Counted from the stretch's first letter, positions 1-10,225 are shown. The stretch is DNA of 36,925 nucleotides from Dactylosporangium sp. AC04546 (GCF_022095675.1 NZ_JAHYSG010000118.1:1-36925); one strand, 5' to 3'. Notes: generated from the letters alone by a model not told the origin. Made by a program: numbers and translations.

Positions 1-3000
1 CGGGGCCGGCGTTCGGCGCGTCGATCGGCTCGGTCACCGCCAACCCCGGCGCCGCCTGCACCAACACCGCGGGCGACCGGAGCGTCGGCACCTGGATGAC
101 GGTGCCGCTGTCGACCGCGACGTTCCAGGACTGGGCGCTGGGCGGGGTGAACAACGGCCTGGCGATCACCGCGTCGCAGACCGACATCACCCAGTGGAAG
201 CGGTTCACCTCCCTCAACGGACCCGCCGGCCTCGGCCCGTACCTGCAGGTGACGTACACGGCGGGCATGTCGCCGCAGGTCGACCAGCAGTTCCCGCCCC
301 ACGGGTACGCGGTGCCGTCGCTGACCCCGGAGCTGCTCGTCGCCGCGCACGACCCGGACGCGTTCCCCAAGGCGCTGACCTACGACTTCGCGGTGTACGA
401 CAAGAACGGGACCAAGCTGGTGGAGTCCGGCTGGATCTCCTCGCGCAGCTGGATCGTCCCGGCCGGAACGCTCGCGTGGGGCCAGGCCTACAGCTGGACG
501 GTGATCGCCAACGACGGCTACTCGACCAGCGTCTCGCAGACGGTCAACGCGTTCAGCACGCCCGTGCCGCAGCCGCTGATCACCTCCGGCCTCGCGCAGA
601 ACGGCGGGCAGGGCTTCGAGCCGAGCGTCGCCAACTACACCACCAGCGCGACCGACGCGTCGGTCGAGACGATCGGCCCGTCCCTGGCGGTGACCCGCTC
701 GTACAACAGCCAGGACCCCCGGGTCGGGTTCGCCTTCGGCGCGGGCTGGTCGAGCGTCGCCGACATGAAGGCGATCGAGCAGCGCGACAACGACGGCACG
801 CTGCGCATGGTCATGGTGACCTACCCGGGCGGGCAGGACGTGGTGTTCGGCAGGAACCCCGACGGCACGTTCGCGCCGCCGATGGGCCGGTTCGCCACGT
901 TCAGCGCGGTGAGCGGCGGGTACCGCCTGGTCGACAAGGACGGCACGACCTACGTGTTCGCGGCGGCGACCGGCACCGCCGGCCAGTTCGGGCTGTCGTC
1001 GATCGCCGACGCGCAGGGCCGCACGGAGACGTTCGGCTACGACGGGTCGGGCCGGTTGACCACGATGACCGCGGCGTCCGGCCGCGCCCTGCGCCTGACC
1101 TGGTCCACGCCGGCCGGCGCGACGGCGCCGCACGTCGCGTCCGTGTCCACCGACGGCGACGCGGCGACGGCCCAGACGTGGCAGTACGGCTACAGCGGCG
1201 ACCTGCTGACGAAGGTGTGCCCGCCCACGTCGGCGACCGCGTGCACCACGTACACCTACGGGACGGGCTCGCTGTACCCGACGACGGTGATGAACGCCGA
1301 CCCGCGCTCGTACTGGCGCCTCGCCGAGGCGGCCGGCGACCAGGCGGCGAGCGCGGTGCTGGACAACTACGGCACGGACGTGGCCACCTACCACGGCGTC
1401 GCGCGCGGTCCGGGCGGCCCGCTGCCCGGCTCGGCGGCCGGCGCCGCGTCGTTCGACGGCGCGACGTCCTATGTGGAGCTTCCGGCGCAGCTGGTCAGCA
1501 CCGCCACGTACATGACGGTCGGGCTGTGGTTCAAGGCGAACGCCGGTGACCAGGGTCCGCTGTTCAGCTACCAGGCCGACCCGATCGGCAACGGCACCAC
1601 CAGCGGCAACTACACCCCGGCCCTCTACGTCGGCACTAGCGGCAAGCTCTACGGGCAGTTCTGGGACGGCGGCGCCGTGCCCATGTCGACCAGCGGGTCC
1701 GTCACCGACGGGCAGTGGCACCACGTGGTGCTGTCCGGCGCGGGCGGCCGGCAGTGGCTGTACCTCGACGGTGCGCTCGTCGGCACGAAGAGCGGCCAGA
1801 TCCAGACCATCAACTCGTACAGCGCCGCCAACGAGTACCTCGGCGCCGGCTTCCTCGGCGGTGACTGGCCGGACGAGCCGAACAGCAGCACCACCAGCGA
1901 CACCGGCTACGCCTCGTACTTCAAGGGCTCGATCAGCGACGCCGTCTACTTCGACCGGTCGCTGACCGCCGCCGACGTCTCCGCGCTGTACCGCACGGCG
2001 ACCGGCGCGGCACGTCCGCTCACGTCGATCGTGCGGCCGTCCGGCAACGCCTCGGCCGTCGTCGCCTACGACGCGGTCAGCGGCGCGGTCACGCAGGTGA
2101 CCGACGCCAACGGCGGGGTGTGGAAGCTCAACCAGCCGAAGGTCTCCGGCTCCAGCAAGGTGTACGCGAGCACCGTGCTCGGCGCCGACGCCGCCGACTA
2201 CTGGCGGCTCGCCGAGACCGGCACCAGCGACGCGATCAACGAGGTCAACGGCACCGTCGCCACGTACGACGGCGTCACGCTCGGCGTGAGCGGCGGACCG
2301 TTCGCCGACGCGACCGTCGCCGGGTTCGACGGCACCAGGTCGAACCTGCGGCTGAGCTCCGGCTACCTGCCCGCGGCCGGGCCGCACTCGGTCAGCATGT
2401 GGTTCAAGACGACCACGACCAACCGCACGCTGTTCAGCTACCAGGCCGACCCGATCACCACCGCGTCGACGCCGGGCAACTTCACGCCCGCGCTGTACGT
2501 CGGCAGCAGCGGCAAGCTGCTGGGTCAGTTCTGGAAGGCGGACGGCGGCATGTTCACCTCCACCAAGCTGGTCAACGACGGCCAGTGGCACCACGTGGCG
2601 CTCGCCGCCGGCGCGTCGAGCCAGTCGATGTACCTCGACGGTGAGCTGGTCGGCACGAAGACCGGCACCGTCGCGGTGAGCGGCCAGAACAACGTCTACG
2701 TCGGCGCCGGCTTCCTGGGCGGCAAGTGGCCGGACCAGAACCTCAACACGACCGGCACGACCACCGGCTACCCGACGTACTTCAAGGGCCAGATCGCCGA
2801 GGTCGCGTTCTACCGCAGCCAGCTCACCGCGGCGCAGGTGGCGGCGCAGTACGGGGCGCGCGACGCGGCCAGCGGTACACCTGCCAAGACGGTCACCATC
2901 ACGGACCCCACGAACAAGACGATCACGCACGTCTACGACGTCGGCACCGGCCGGGAGCTGTCGGAGACCGACACGCTGGGCGGGCAGACGAAGTACGGCT

Positions 3001-6000
3001 ACGACGAGGGCGGGTTCCTGCGCACCGTCACCGACCCGAACGGCAACGTCACCACCACCGAGCACGACGTGCGCGGCAACACCGTCTCGTCGACCACCTG
3101 CCAGGACCGGTCGGCGAACAAGTGCTCGACCGTCTACTTCACGTACTACCCGGACGCGACGACGAAAGTGCTGACCCCGGATCCGCGCAACGACGTCATG
3201 CTGACGATGCGCGACGGACGGTCGGCGTCGGCGACCGACAACACCTACCTCACCTCGTACACGTACGACGGCTTCGGCAACCGCACAGCGGTCACCGACC
3301 CGCTCGGCCGGGTCACGAGGACCGCGTACACCGACGGCACGACGATCGCGGCGTTCGACGGCGGGCTGGCCCCACCGGGCCTGCCGATGACCGTGACCAC
3401 CGCCGGCGGCGCGGTACAGACCGTCGTCTACTACCGCAGCGGCGACGTCGCGAAGGTGACCGACCCCGCGGGCAAGGTGACCACGTACACCTACGACGCG
3501 CTGGGCCGCGCCCTGACCATGACGGAGAAGACCGACAGCTTCCCGTCCGGTCTCGTCACCTCGTACCAGTACGACAAGCTCGACCGGGTCGTGTCGCAGA
3601 CCGACCCGCCGACCACCAACCGGGTCACCGGCGCCGTGCACACGCAGGTCACCACGGTGACGTACAACGTGGACGGCCTGGTCACCTCGACCACCCTGGC
3701 CGACGCCACGGGCGGGGACGCGTCGCGCACCGAGACCACGACGTACAACACGATCGGGCAGCCGGCGAGCGTCACCGACGCGGCCGGCAAGGTGACCCGC
3801 TTCGAGTACGACGTGTACGGCAACCCGGTCAAGGAGGTCGACGCCGACGGCGGGGAAGTCGGCTCGGCGTTCGACCCGGAGGGCAACCTGCTCTCGAGCA
3901 CGCTCCTCGGGTTCACCGGCGACCCGAACAACCCCGGCCCGGCGACGAACCTGGTCGTCGAGGCCCGCGCGTACGACCCGGCCGGCCGGCTCGCGTCACG
4001 CACCGACGCGATGGGCTGGGTCACCTCGTACACGTACACCGACAACGGCCTGCCCGCGAAGACGACCCGCAAGGACCCGGCGAGCGGCGCGACGTTCGTC
4101 CTGCAGGACGACTCGTACGACGCCGCCGGCAACCTCGTCAAGCGGGTCACCGGCAACGGCACCGCGACCACCGCCTACACAGTCGACGCGGCCGGGCGCC
4201 CGGCGACCTCGACGTTCGACCCGGCCGGCCTGAAACGGACCAGCACCTACACGTACTCCCGCGACGACCAGGTCGTCGGCGAAACCCTCACCGACCCGAC
4301 CGGCCTGGTGCGGACCGTCGACACCATGTACGACAAGATGGGCCGGGTCATCGCGGAGACCACGCACAACAGCGCGATGACGCCGGTGGCCCGCTACCGG
4401 CTCGACCAGTCGGCCTCGGACTCGGCCGGCAACAACACCGGCACGGCGAGCGGGGTCACCTGGAGCCCCGACCGGGGCGGCGCGGGCACGTTCAACGGCA
4501 CCAGCTCGGCGATCACCACCGCCGGCCCGCCGCTGGACAGCGCCGCCGGCTTCACCGTCTCCGCCTGGGTCAACCTCGCCGACAGCGGCGCCGTCCGCAA
4601 GGCGGTCAGCGGGTCCGGCGCCCAGCAGGACGCGTTCGAGCTGCGCTACGACACCGACGTGAACCGGTGGCGCTTCGCGATGAAGGGCACCGACACGGCC
4701 CGGGCGAGCGAGGTGACGGTGGCCTCGACCAGCGCGCCGGTGCTCAACACCTGGACCCACCTCACCGGCGTGTACGACGCGGCGAGCGGCGCGATGCGGC
4801 TCTACGTCAACGGGACGCTGCAGGGCAGCGCGACCGTCGCCGGGACGTTCACCGCCGGCGGCCCGCTGCTCATCGGCGCCGGCATCGCCGACGGGACCCG
4901 CGGCAACTTCTGGGCGGGCGGGATCAGCGACGTCCAGCTGTACTCGCGGGTCCTGACCGTGGCGGAGATCTCGGCCGTGACCGCCGGCACCGCGCCGGCC
5001 GCCGACGCCGGCGTGGTCCGCACCAGCTACCAGCTCGACCAGAACGGGCTGGCGCGGTCGATGACCGACCCGAACGGCAACGTCACCAACTTCGACTACG
5101 ACGAGGCCGGCCGGCTCACGGTCACCACCGGCCCCGCGGTGATGGCCGAGCGCAACGGCGGCACGCCGCTGCTGACCCGGCCGGTCACGCTCGCGGGCTT
5201 CGACACCTTCGGTGAGCAGGTCGAAGAGGTCGACGCCAACGGCAACCTGGTGGCCACCGGGTACGACGCCGAGGGCCGGGAACTGTGGACAAAGCTGCCG
5301 TCGTACACGCCGCCGGGCACCACGACGGTGATCACGCCGACGGTGACGAACGCCTACGACAGCCTCGGGCAGCTGACCTCCTCGACCGACCCGCTCGGGC
5401 GCACCACCCAGTACGCGTACGACCAGCTCGGCCGCCTGGCGAAGGTCACGCAGCCGAACACGGGCGTGCGGACGCTGACCTACGACGCGGTCGGTGACCA
5501 GCTGTCCGACACCGACGCGACCGGTGCGCGGACGGCCGCGACCTACGACTACCTCGGCCGGATGGTGACCAGCACCGATGCGGTGCGCCAGACCGGCGGG
5601 GCGTACACGACGAACTACACGTACGGCACCAACGGCCTGCTGGCCTCCGAGAAGAGCCCGGCCGGCACGGTCGTCTCGACCACGTACAACGCCGCCGGTG
5701 AGCCGGTCACGGTCACGGACACCGCCGGCAACACCACCACGTACGCCTACGACGGTGCCGGGCAGCGGATCAGGACGACCCTGCCGGACGGCACCTTCAG
5801 CACCGTCACCTACGACCTGGCCGGCCGGCCGGTCACCGAGACCGAGTACGACGCCGCCGGAACGCAGCTGCGCCGCACGTCCAACCGGTACGACCCGATG
5901 GGCAACGTCGTGGCCAGCACCGATCCGCGGGGCACGACCACGACGTTCGGATACGACCCGACCGGGCTGGTCACCTCCGAGGTGCAGCCGATCTCGGCCA

Positions 6001-9000
6001 GCGACTCGATCACCACCAGGTTCGGCTACGACCCGAACGGCAACCGCACCCGCTTCACCGACGGTCGCGGCAACGCGTTCCTCACCACGTACAACGCGTG
6101 GGACCTGCCGGAGTCGACGATCGAACCGTCGACGACCGCCTATCCCAACCTCGCCGACCGGTCGTTCACGATCACCTACGACGCGAACGGCCAGGCGACG
6201 AAGGCCGCGCTGCCCGGAGGGGCGAGCGTCGCGCTCACCTACGACACGATGGGCAGCCTCACCAGGCAGACCGGCACGGGCGCGGAGGTCGCCACGGCGG
6301 AGCGCACCTTCGGATACGACCTCGCCGGCCGGCTGACGACCGCGACGGCGCAAGGCGGCACCAACACGTTCAGCTACGACGACCGTGGCCTGCTGCTGTC
6401 GGCGTCCGGCCCGTCCGGGTCGTCGGCGTTCACGTACACCGCCGACGGGCTGATGGCCTCACGGGCCGACGCCGCCGGCACCACCAGCTACGGCTACGAC
6501 ACCGCCGGCCGCCTCGCCACCATCGCCAACAGCACCGCCAACGTGCAGGCCACGCTCGGCTACAACAACCTCTCGCAGGTCAAGAGCGTCGTCTACGGTA
6601 CCGGCGGCAACACCCGGACGCTCGGCTACGACCCGCTGCACCGGCTGGTCACCGACGAGCTGAAGACCTCCGGCGGTACCACCGTCGGCAAGATCTCCTA
6701 CGGGTACGACGTGAACGACAACGAGACGTCGAAGACGACCACCGGCTTCGCGGGCTCGGCGGCCAACACGTACACCTACGACCTCGCGGACCGGATCACG
6801 TCCTGGGGCAACGGCACCACCTCCACGGTGTACGCCTACGACAAGGCCGGCAACCGGGTCCAGGCCGGCAGCCGGACGTTCGCCTACGACCAGCGCAACC
6901 AGTTGCTGAACTCGAGCGACGGCACGACGTACCAGTACACCGCCCGCGGCACCCTGAAGGCGACGATCACGTCGAGCGACGGGTCGCTGGCCACGCAGTC
7001 CGATGCGTTCGGGCAGGCCCTCACCCAGTACGCACCCGGCGGCCTGCGCCAGACGTACACCTACGACGCGTTCGGGCGGGCGCTGCTGCCGGGCTTCGCC
7101 TACACCGGCCCCGGCAACGACCTCGCCGCCGACGACACCAACACCTACACCCGGGACCCCGTCGGGGACCTGGTCGGTGCGGCGTCCGGATCGGTCAAGC
7201 GACTGGCCTGGACCGACCTGCACGACGACGTGGTCGGGCAGTTCGACCCGACCGGCGCCACGCTGGCCGGCTCGACGACGTACGACCCGCTGGGCGCGGT
7301 CGTCGCGCGCGCCGGCATGATCGGCAACCTCGGCTACCAGTCGGAGTGGACCGACAACGTGACCGGCCGCGTCAACATGGCGGCGCGGTGGTACAACACG
7401 GGCACCGGGCAGTTCGACAGCCGCGACAGCGCGGACGTGGATCCCGTGCCGAGCTCCGTCAGCGCGAACCGGTTCGCGTACGCCGACGACAACCCGCTCA
7501 CCGTCACCGACCCGACCGGCCACTGGGGCATCCCGAAGTTCATCAAGAAGGCCGCCCAGGTGGTGAAGCGCGCGGCGGTGAGCACCGTGCGCCGGGTCGT
7601 CACGACCGTCCGCAAGGTCGTCAACACCGTTCGCAAGGTCGTCAAGAACGTCGTGCGGAAGGTCAAGAAGGTCGTCCACAGTGCGCGCAAATGGGTGGCG
7701 CACAAGGTCGCCCAGGTGAAACGCAAGATCAAGCAGGTCTACCACCGCGTGAAGCAGGCCGGCAAGGTGGTCGTCGCCAAGGTCAAGCGGGCGGTGAAGA
7801 AGGCCGCCAAGAACGTCTCCGACGCATATCACGCAAGCGCGAAGTGGGTGAAGGACCACAAGAACGCGATCATCGAGATCGCCGCGATCGGTGCCGGGAT
7901 CCTCGGCGGCCTGGCGTGTACGGCAGCCACCGGCGGCGTCGGCGCGGTGGCCTGCATGGCCGGCGCCGCAGCCTTGATCAACGTGGCGAAGGATGCCGCC
8001 CAGGGCAACATCCACAACCTGGGCGACGTGTTCCAGTCGGCCGGGACCGGAGCGCTGCAGGGCGTCATGGGCAGTGTCGGCGGGGTGGTCGGCGGCCGGC
8101 TCGCCGTGGGCCTGGTGAGCAAGCTCGGCCCGTTCGCGGGCTCGTTCGTCGGGCGCACCCTCGCCGGTGGCGTGACCGCCGGCGCCGGCGACGCGGTCAC
8201 CCAGTTCCTGACCACGGGCCGCGTCAACCTCAAGAGCGTCGCCTTCACCGCCGGCATCGGCGCGGTCTTCGGCGGCGCGTCCAAGTTCGCCAAGACGAAC
8301 GGTGGCGGTGCGAGCCGCGGCGGACCCGAGCCTGGCCGGACCCAGCCGAAGAGCACGTCCGGCGGCGGGTCCAGCTGCCGGCACAGTTTCGCCCCCGACA
8401 CCCTGGTGCTGATGGCGAACGGCTCGAAGCGGCCGATCAAGGACGTCAACGTCGGCGACCGGGTGCTGGCGACCGACCCGGCCACCGGGCGGACCACCGC
8501 CCGGACCGTCGAGCTGCTGCACCGCAACCGTGACCGGGACCTGACCGACGTCACGGTCGAGGGCGGCGGCCGGACCGCCGTCATCCACACCACCCAGCAC
8601 CACCCGTTCTGGGACGCCACGACCAACCGCTGGCGGGACGCCGCCGACCTCGAGGCGGGTGCGTCGACGCTCGTCGACCCGGCCGGCCGGACCCTGCGCG
8701 TCGTGGCTGTCCGGAACTTCGCGGGCGAGGCCGAGATGCGCGACCTGACCGTCGCGAACTTCCACACGTACTATGTGATAGCCGGTGACGCGCCGGTCCT
8801 GGTCCACAACTGCACGCCGGACCTGCAGACCCGCAATGATATGGCTGCTAGCGGCATGCTACCCGGCAGAGGCGGTAAAGCGTCGACGACTCAAGCTGGT
8901 CTGGAATATGATAAGCATCAATTGATGCCCGGTCAGGTTTCATCGAAGCGGTTCCTGCCGCGCGTCGGTGGGAATACGGACGACCTCGACCGGGCCGGTC

Positions 9001-9167
9001 AGATGCTGTTGGATGACATCGCTTTCCATCCGCGAGGCATCGAAGAGACTGTAACAGGCGGTGCATTTGCTGGCGGTACGCGAATCATCAGGCCGGACGG
9101 GGTGGGTGCGGTTTTTGACACTGGCGGCGCATTCAAGTACTTCGGGAGCTTCAGGTATCCAGGATGA
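1..9167 (+). CDS. Rhs/YD-repeat polymorphic toxin with LamG, Hint and C-terminal toxin domains (5' partial)
   Basis: The reading frame is open from the left edge, so the true start lies outside; residues below count from the first in-window ATG at 96. The N-terminal part resembles the end of a DNRLRE-type domain. Three LamG/concanavalin-like domains lie near residues 393-638, 689-923 and 1430-1630, embedded in many YD repeats (YDxxGR type). The Rhs-associated core is about 2410-2478 and ends in DPTGHWG. A K/R/V-rich stretch (2481-2588) and a Gly/Ala-rich hydrophobic region (2592-2732) follow. A Hint domain runs from Cys2761 to His2904-Asn2905, with Cys2906 next, so its autocleavage residues are intact. 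The last 118 residues are the toxin tip. By family knowledge, the Rhs shell encloses the toxin and Hint cleavage frees it. The tip (GxxxLDDI...PDGxGxxFD...G-F) faintly resembles BECR-fold RNase toxins; that assignment is tentative. It overlaps the next gene by 4 bp. Confidence 0.93.
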   Translation, partial: GPAFGASIGSVTANPGAACTNTAGDRSVGTWMTVPLSTATFQDWALGGVNNGLAITASQTDITQWKRFTSLNGPAGLGPYLQVTYTAGMSPQVDQQFPPHGYAVPSLTPELLVAAHDPDAFPKALTYDFAVYDKNGTKLVESGWISSRSWIVPAGTLAWGQAYSWTVIANDGYSTSVSQTVNAFSTPVPQPLITSGLAQNGGQGFEPSVANYTTSATDASVETIGPSLAVTRSYNSQDPRVGFAFGAGWSSVADMKAIEQRDNDGTLRMVMVTYPGGQDVVFGRNPDGTFAPPMGRFATFSAVSGGYRLVDKDGTTYVFAAATGTAGQFGLSSIADAQGRTETFGYDGSGRLTTMTAASGRALRLTWSTPAGATAPHVASVSTDGDAATAQTWQYGYSGDLLTKVCPPTSATACTTYTYGTGSLYPTTVMNADPRSYWRLAEAAGDQAASAVLDNYGTDVATYHGVARGPGGPLPGSAAGAASFDGATSYVELPAQLVSTATYMTVGLWFKANAGDQGPLFSYQADPIGNGTTSGNYTPALYVGTSGKLYGQFWDGGAVPMSTSGSVTDGQWHHVVLSGAGGRQWLYLDGALVGTKSGQIQTINSYSAANEYLGAGFLGGDWPDEPNSSTTSDTGYASYFKGSISDAVYFDRSLTAADVSALYRTATGAARPLTSIVRPSGNASAVVAYDAVSGAVTQVTDANGGVWKLNQPKVSGSSKVYASTVLGADAADYWRLAETGTSDAINEVNGTVATYDGVTLGVSGGPFADATVAGFDGTRSNLRLSSGYLPAAGPHSVSMWFKTTTTNRTLFSYQADPITTASTPGNFTPALYVGSSGKLLGQFWKADGGMFTSTKLVNDGQWHHVALAAGASSQSMYLDGELVGTKTGTVAVSGQNNVYVGAGFLGGKWPDQNLNTTGTTTGYPTYFKGQIAEVAFYRSQLTAAQVAAQYGARDAASGTPAKTVTITDPTNKTITHVYDVGTGRELSETDTLGGQTKYGYDEGGFLRTVTDPNGNVTTTEHDVRGNTVSSTTCQDRSANKCSTVYFTYYPDATTKVLTPDPRNDVMLTMRDGRSASATDNTYLTSYTYDGFGNRTAVTDPLGRVTRTAYTDGTTIAAFDGGLAPPGLPMTVTTAGGAVQTVVYYRSGDVAKVTDPAGKVTTYTYDALGRALTMTEKTDSFPSGLVTSYQYDKLDRVVSQTDPPTTNRVTGAVHTQVTTVTYNVDGLVTSTTLADATGGDASRTETTTYNTIGQPASVTDAAGKVTRFEYDVYGNPVKEVDADGGEVGSAFDPEGNLLSSTLLGFTGDPNNPGPATNLVVEARAYDPAGRLASRTDAMGWVTSYTYTDNGLPAKTTRKDPASGATFVLQDDSYDAAGNLVKRVTGNGTATTAYTVDAAGRPATSTFDPAGLKRTSTYTYSRDDQVVGETLTDPTGLVRTVDTMYDKMGRVIAETTHNSAMTPVARYRLDQSASDSAGNNTGTASGVTWSPDRGGAGTFNGTSSAITTAGPPLDSAAGFTVSAWVNLADSGAVRKAVSGSGAQQDAFELRYDTDVNRWRFAMKGTDTARASEVTVASTSAPVLNTWTHLTGVYDAASGAMRLYVNGTLQGSATVAGTFTAGGPLLIGAGIADGTRGNFWAGGISDVQLYSRVLTVAEISAVTAGTAPAADAGVVRTSYQLDQNGLARSMTDPNGNVTNFDYDEAGRLTVTTGPAVMAERNGGTPLLTRPVTLAGFDTFGEQVEEVDANGNLVATGYDAEGRELWTKLPSYTPPGTTTVITPTVTNAYDSLGQLTSSTDPLGRTTQYAYDQLGRLAKVTQPNTGVRTLTYDAVGDQLSDTDATGARTAATYDYLGRMVTSTDAVRQTGGAYTTNYTYGTNGLLASEKSPAGTVVSTTYNAAGEPVTVTDTAGNTTTYAYDGAGQRIRTTLPDGTFSTVTYDLAGRPVTETEYDAAGTQLRRTSNRYDPMGNVVASTDPRGTTTTFGYDPTGLVTSEVQPISASDSITTRFGYDPNGNRTRFTDGRGNAFLTTYNAWDLPESTIEPSTTAYPNLADRSFTITYDANGQATKAALPGGASVALTYDTMGSLTRQTGTGAEVATAERTFGYDLAGRLTTATAQGGTNTFSYDDRGLLLSASGPSGSSAFTYTADGLMASRADAAGTTSYGYDTAGRLATIANSTANVQATLGYNNLSQVKSVVYGTGGNTRTLGYDPLHRLVTDELKTSGGTTVGKISYGYDVNDNETSKTTTGFAGSAANTYTYDLADRITSWGNGTTSTVYAYDKAGNRVQAGSRTFAYDQRNQLLNSSDGTTYQYTARGTLKATITSSDGSLATQSDAFGQALTQYAPGGLRQTYTYDAFGRALLPGFAYTGPGNDLAADDTNTYTRDPVGDLVGAASGSVKRLAWTDLHDDVVGQFDPTGATLAGSTTYDPLGAVVARAGMIGNLGYQSEWTDNVTGRVNMAARWYNTGTGQFDSRDSADVDPVPSSVSANRFAYADDNPLTVTDPTGHWGIPKFIKKAAQVVKRAAVSTVRRVVTTVRKVVNTVRKVVKNVVRKVKKVVHSARKWVAHKVAQVKRKIKQVYHRVKQAGKVVVAKVKRAVKKAAKNVSDAYHASAKWVKDHKNAIIEIAAIGAGILGGLACTAATGGVGAVACMAGAAALINVAKDAAQGNIHNLGDVFQSAGTGALQGVMGSVGGVVGGRLAVGLVSKLGPFAGSFVGRTLAGGVTAGAGDAVTQFLTTGRVNLKSVAFTAGIGAVFGGASKFAKTNGGGASRGGPEPGRTQPKSTSGGGSSCRHSFAPDTLVLMANGSKRPIKDVNVGDRVLATDPATGRTTARTVELLHRNRDRDLTDVTVEGGGRTAVIHTTQHHPFWDATTNRWRDAADLEAGASTLVDPAGRTLRVVAVRNFAGEAEMRDLTVANFHTYYVIAGDAPVLVHNCTPDLQTRNDMAASGMLPGRGGKASTTQAGLEYDKHQLMPGQVSSKRFLPRVGGNTDDLDRAGQMLLDDIAFHPRGIEETVTGGAFAGGTRIIRPDGVGAVFDTGGAFKYFGSFRYPG

Positions 9168-9730
9168 GCATGCTGATCTTGAGGGAAAACACAGATCTGC
9201 TGGCGGAGATCGGGCAGCGGATTGTCGGGGCTAGCGTTCTTCGAGTGACCTATCGCCAGACCGAGCACGGCGGATTGAACGTGCCACCGTCCGGTTCGGC
9301 GCATGAGGTGGACCTGGAGGTGGTCTTGAGGCTGTCGGCGGGTGTCGTCTCAGTGGCCTGGGAGAGAGACGATCTGGTCGAGGGTCTCGCAATAGGCTGG
9401 GAGGACTTAGCGGACTTGGAGGGAGTAGCCTCTGTTCCTGCGGACAATTGCGAGCATTGGCAAAAACTTGTCGGACGTACGATAACCGACGTGCATGCCA
9501 GTTGGCAGGTGAGTGAAATCGACTGCCCGGAGAGCATGTGGTCCGTGCGGCTCTCCTTCGGCCCTGAGCTGCATGCAGTAATCGCGCTGGGAGAACTCGA
9601 CAGATTGGGTCGGCCGACGTACCACCCGGACTCTTTGCTGCTGTTGTTCGATGAGAGCGTGGCCCGCTCATATCGGCCGCCGGGAGCTGCTGCCAGCGCC
9701 TGGGGGGAACAGTCGCTTCTCGGTACGTGA
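9164..9730 (+). CDS. Probable immunity protein for the Rhs toxin
   Basis: This 188-residue soluble protein has no signal peptide or membrane segment. Its ATG overlaps the toxin stop (ATGA), so translation is coupled to the toxin gene, the usual position of an immunity gene in polymorphic toxin systems. I do not recognise the family. The C-terminal half has alternating hydrophobic strands and the sequence VIALGELDRLG near residue 140, followed by a Leu-rich strand (SLLLLF). Base composition is lower in GC than the Rhs body and codon use is relaxed. Leu82 is encoded by TTA (9407-9409), a codon that in many actinomycetes depends on the rare bldA tRNA. The immunity role is inferred from position only. 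Confidence 0.72.
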   Translation: MSMLILRENTDLLAEIGQRIVGASVLRVTYRQTEHGGLNVPPSGSAHEVDLEVVLRLSAGVVSVAWERDDLVEGLAIGWEDLADLEGVASVPADNCEHWQKLVGRTITDVHASWQVSEIDCPESMWSVRLSFGPELHAVIALGELDRLGRPTYHPDSLLLLFDESVARSYRPPGAAASAWGEQSLLGT

Positions 9731-9829
9731 GGTCATTGTGGGGCGCTGGATGCGGTCACGCTCTGTATTCGGCGCCCGGCAAAACCTTCGCTCTTGTGGC
9801 CGTTGAGGGCGACGGGTTCGGGGGCCAGC

Positions 9830-10099
9830 GAACTTAGCGGGGGTCGAGGTGGCGCGGCATCGCCGCGTCGTGGCGCAGCGGGTGCGTAGCCGCTGGTTAA
9901 CGGGGTTGCGGAAGCCGTAGGCGTCGCGGGCCACGGTCTTCGTCACACGGTTGGTCGCCTTGGAGCCGGCGTTGGTGATCCCGGTGAGGATGAACGCCAG
10001 GATCTCCGACCACCAGGTCTGCACTGTAGTGGCCAGACGCTCAAGCTCGAGCAGGCCGGACTCGGCGCAGGCCCAGCAGCCGGTCGTAGCATCTTCCAT
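9830..10099 (-). pseudogene. ISL3-family transposase, C-terminal remnant 1
   Basis: The minus strand encodes a recognisable tail of an ISL3-type (IS204/IS1001/IS1165) DDE transposase: ELERLATTVQTWW, then AFILTGITNA, then a segment ending in RVTKTVARDAYGFRNP and NQRLRTRCATTRR. In intact members this part contains the final catalytic Glu (typically in TNARTEG or TNAGSEG). Here the equivalent is TNAGSKA, so the acidic residue is lost. No upstream zinc-finger/HTH or first catalytic Asp region is present. The reading frame continues past the normal end into unrelated sequence. It is a dead fragment. Confidence 0.8.
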
Positions 10100-10225
10100 G
10101 CCCGTGGCTCTTTGCTTGTGATCAACCTTGCTTCGACGACAAGATGATCACTGAGAGCCGCGAGCCTTCATATAAGGGGTCCAGTCTGGACAAGCACCGC
10201 TACCGAGCAGCCCGACTCCGCCGAC

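Noticed and set aside
3000..7300. Regularly recurring short DNA repeats that might suggest a repeat array
   Set aside because: They encode the YD-repeat motif of the Rhs shell and stay in frame; spacing and sequence are not CRISPR-like.
8376..8810. Hint domain considered as a true intein
   Set aside because: It is followed only by a short toxin tip and sits after an Rhs core and pre-toxin region, the usual place of an autocleaving polymorphic-toxin Hint domain rather than a splicing intein with a C-extein.
10179..10191. 13-bp palindrome GTCCAG-T-CTGGAC between the transposase remnants
   Set aside because: It is more than 130 bp from any start codon and inside decayed IS sequence; possibly part of an old element end but not supportable as an operator.
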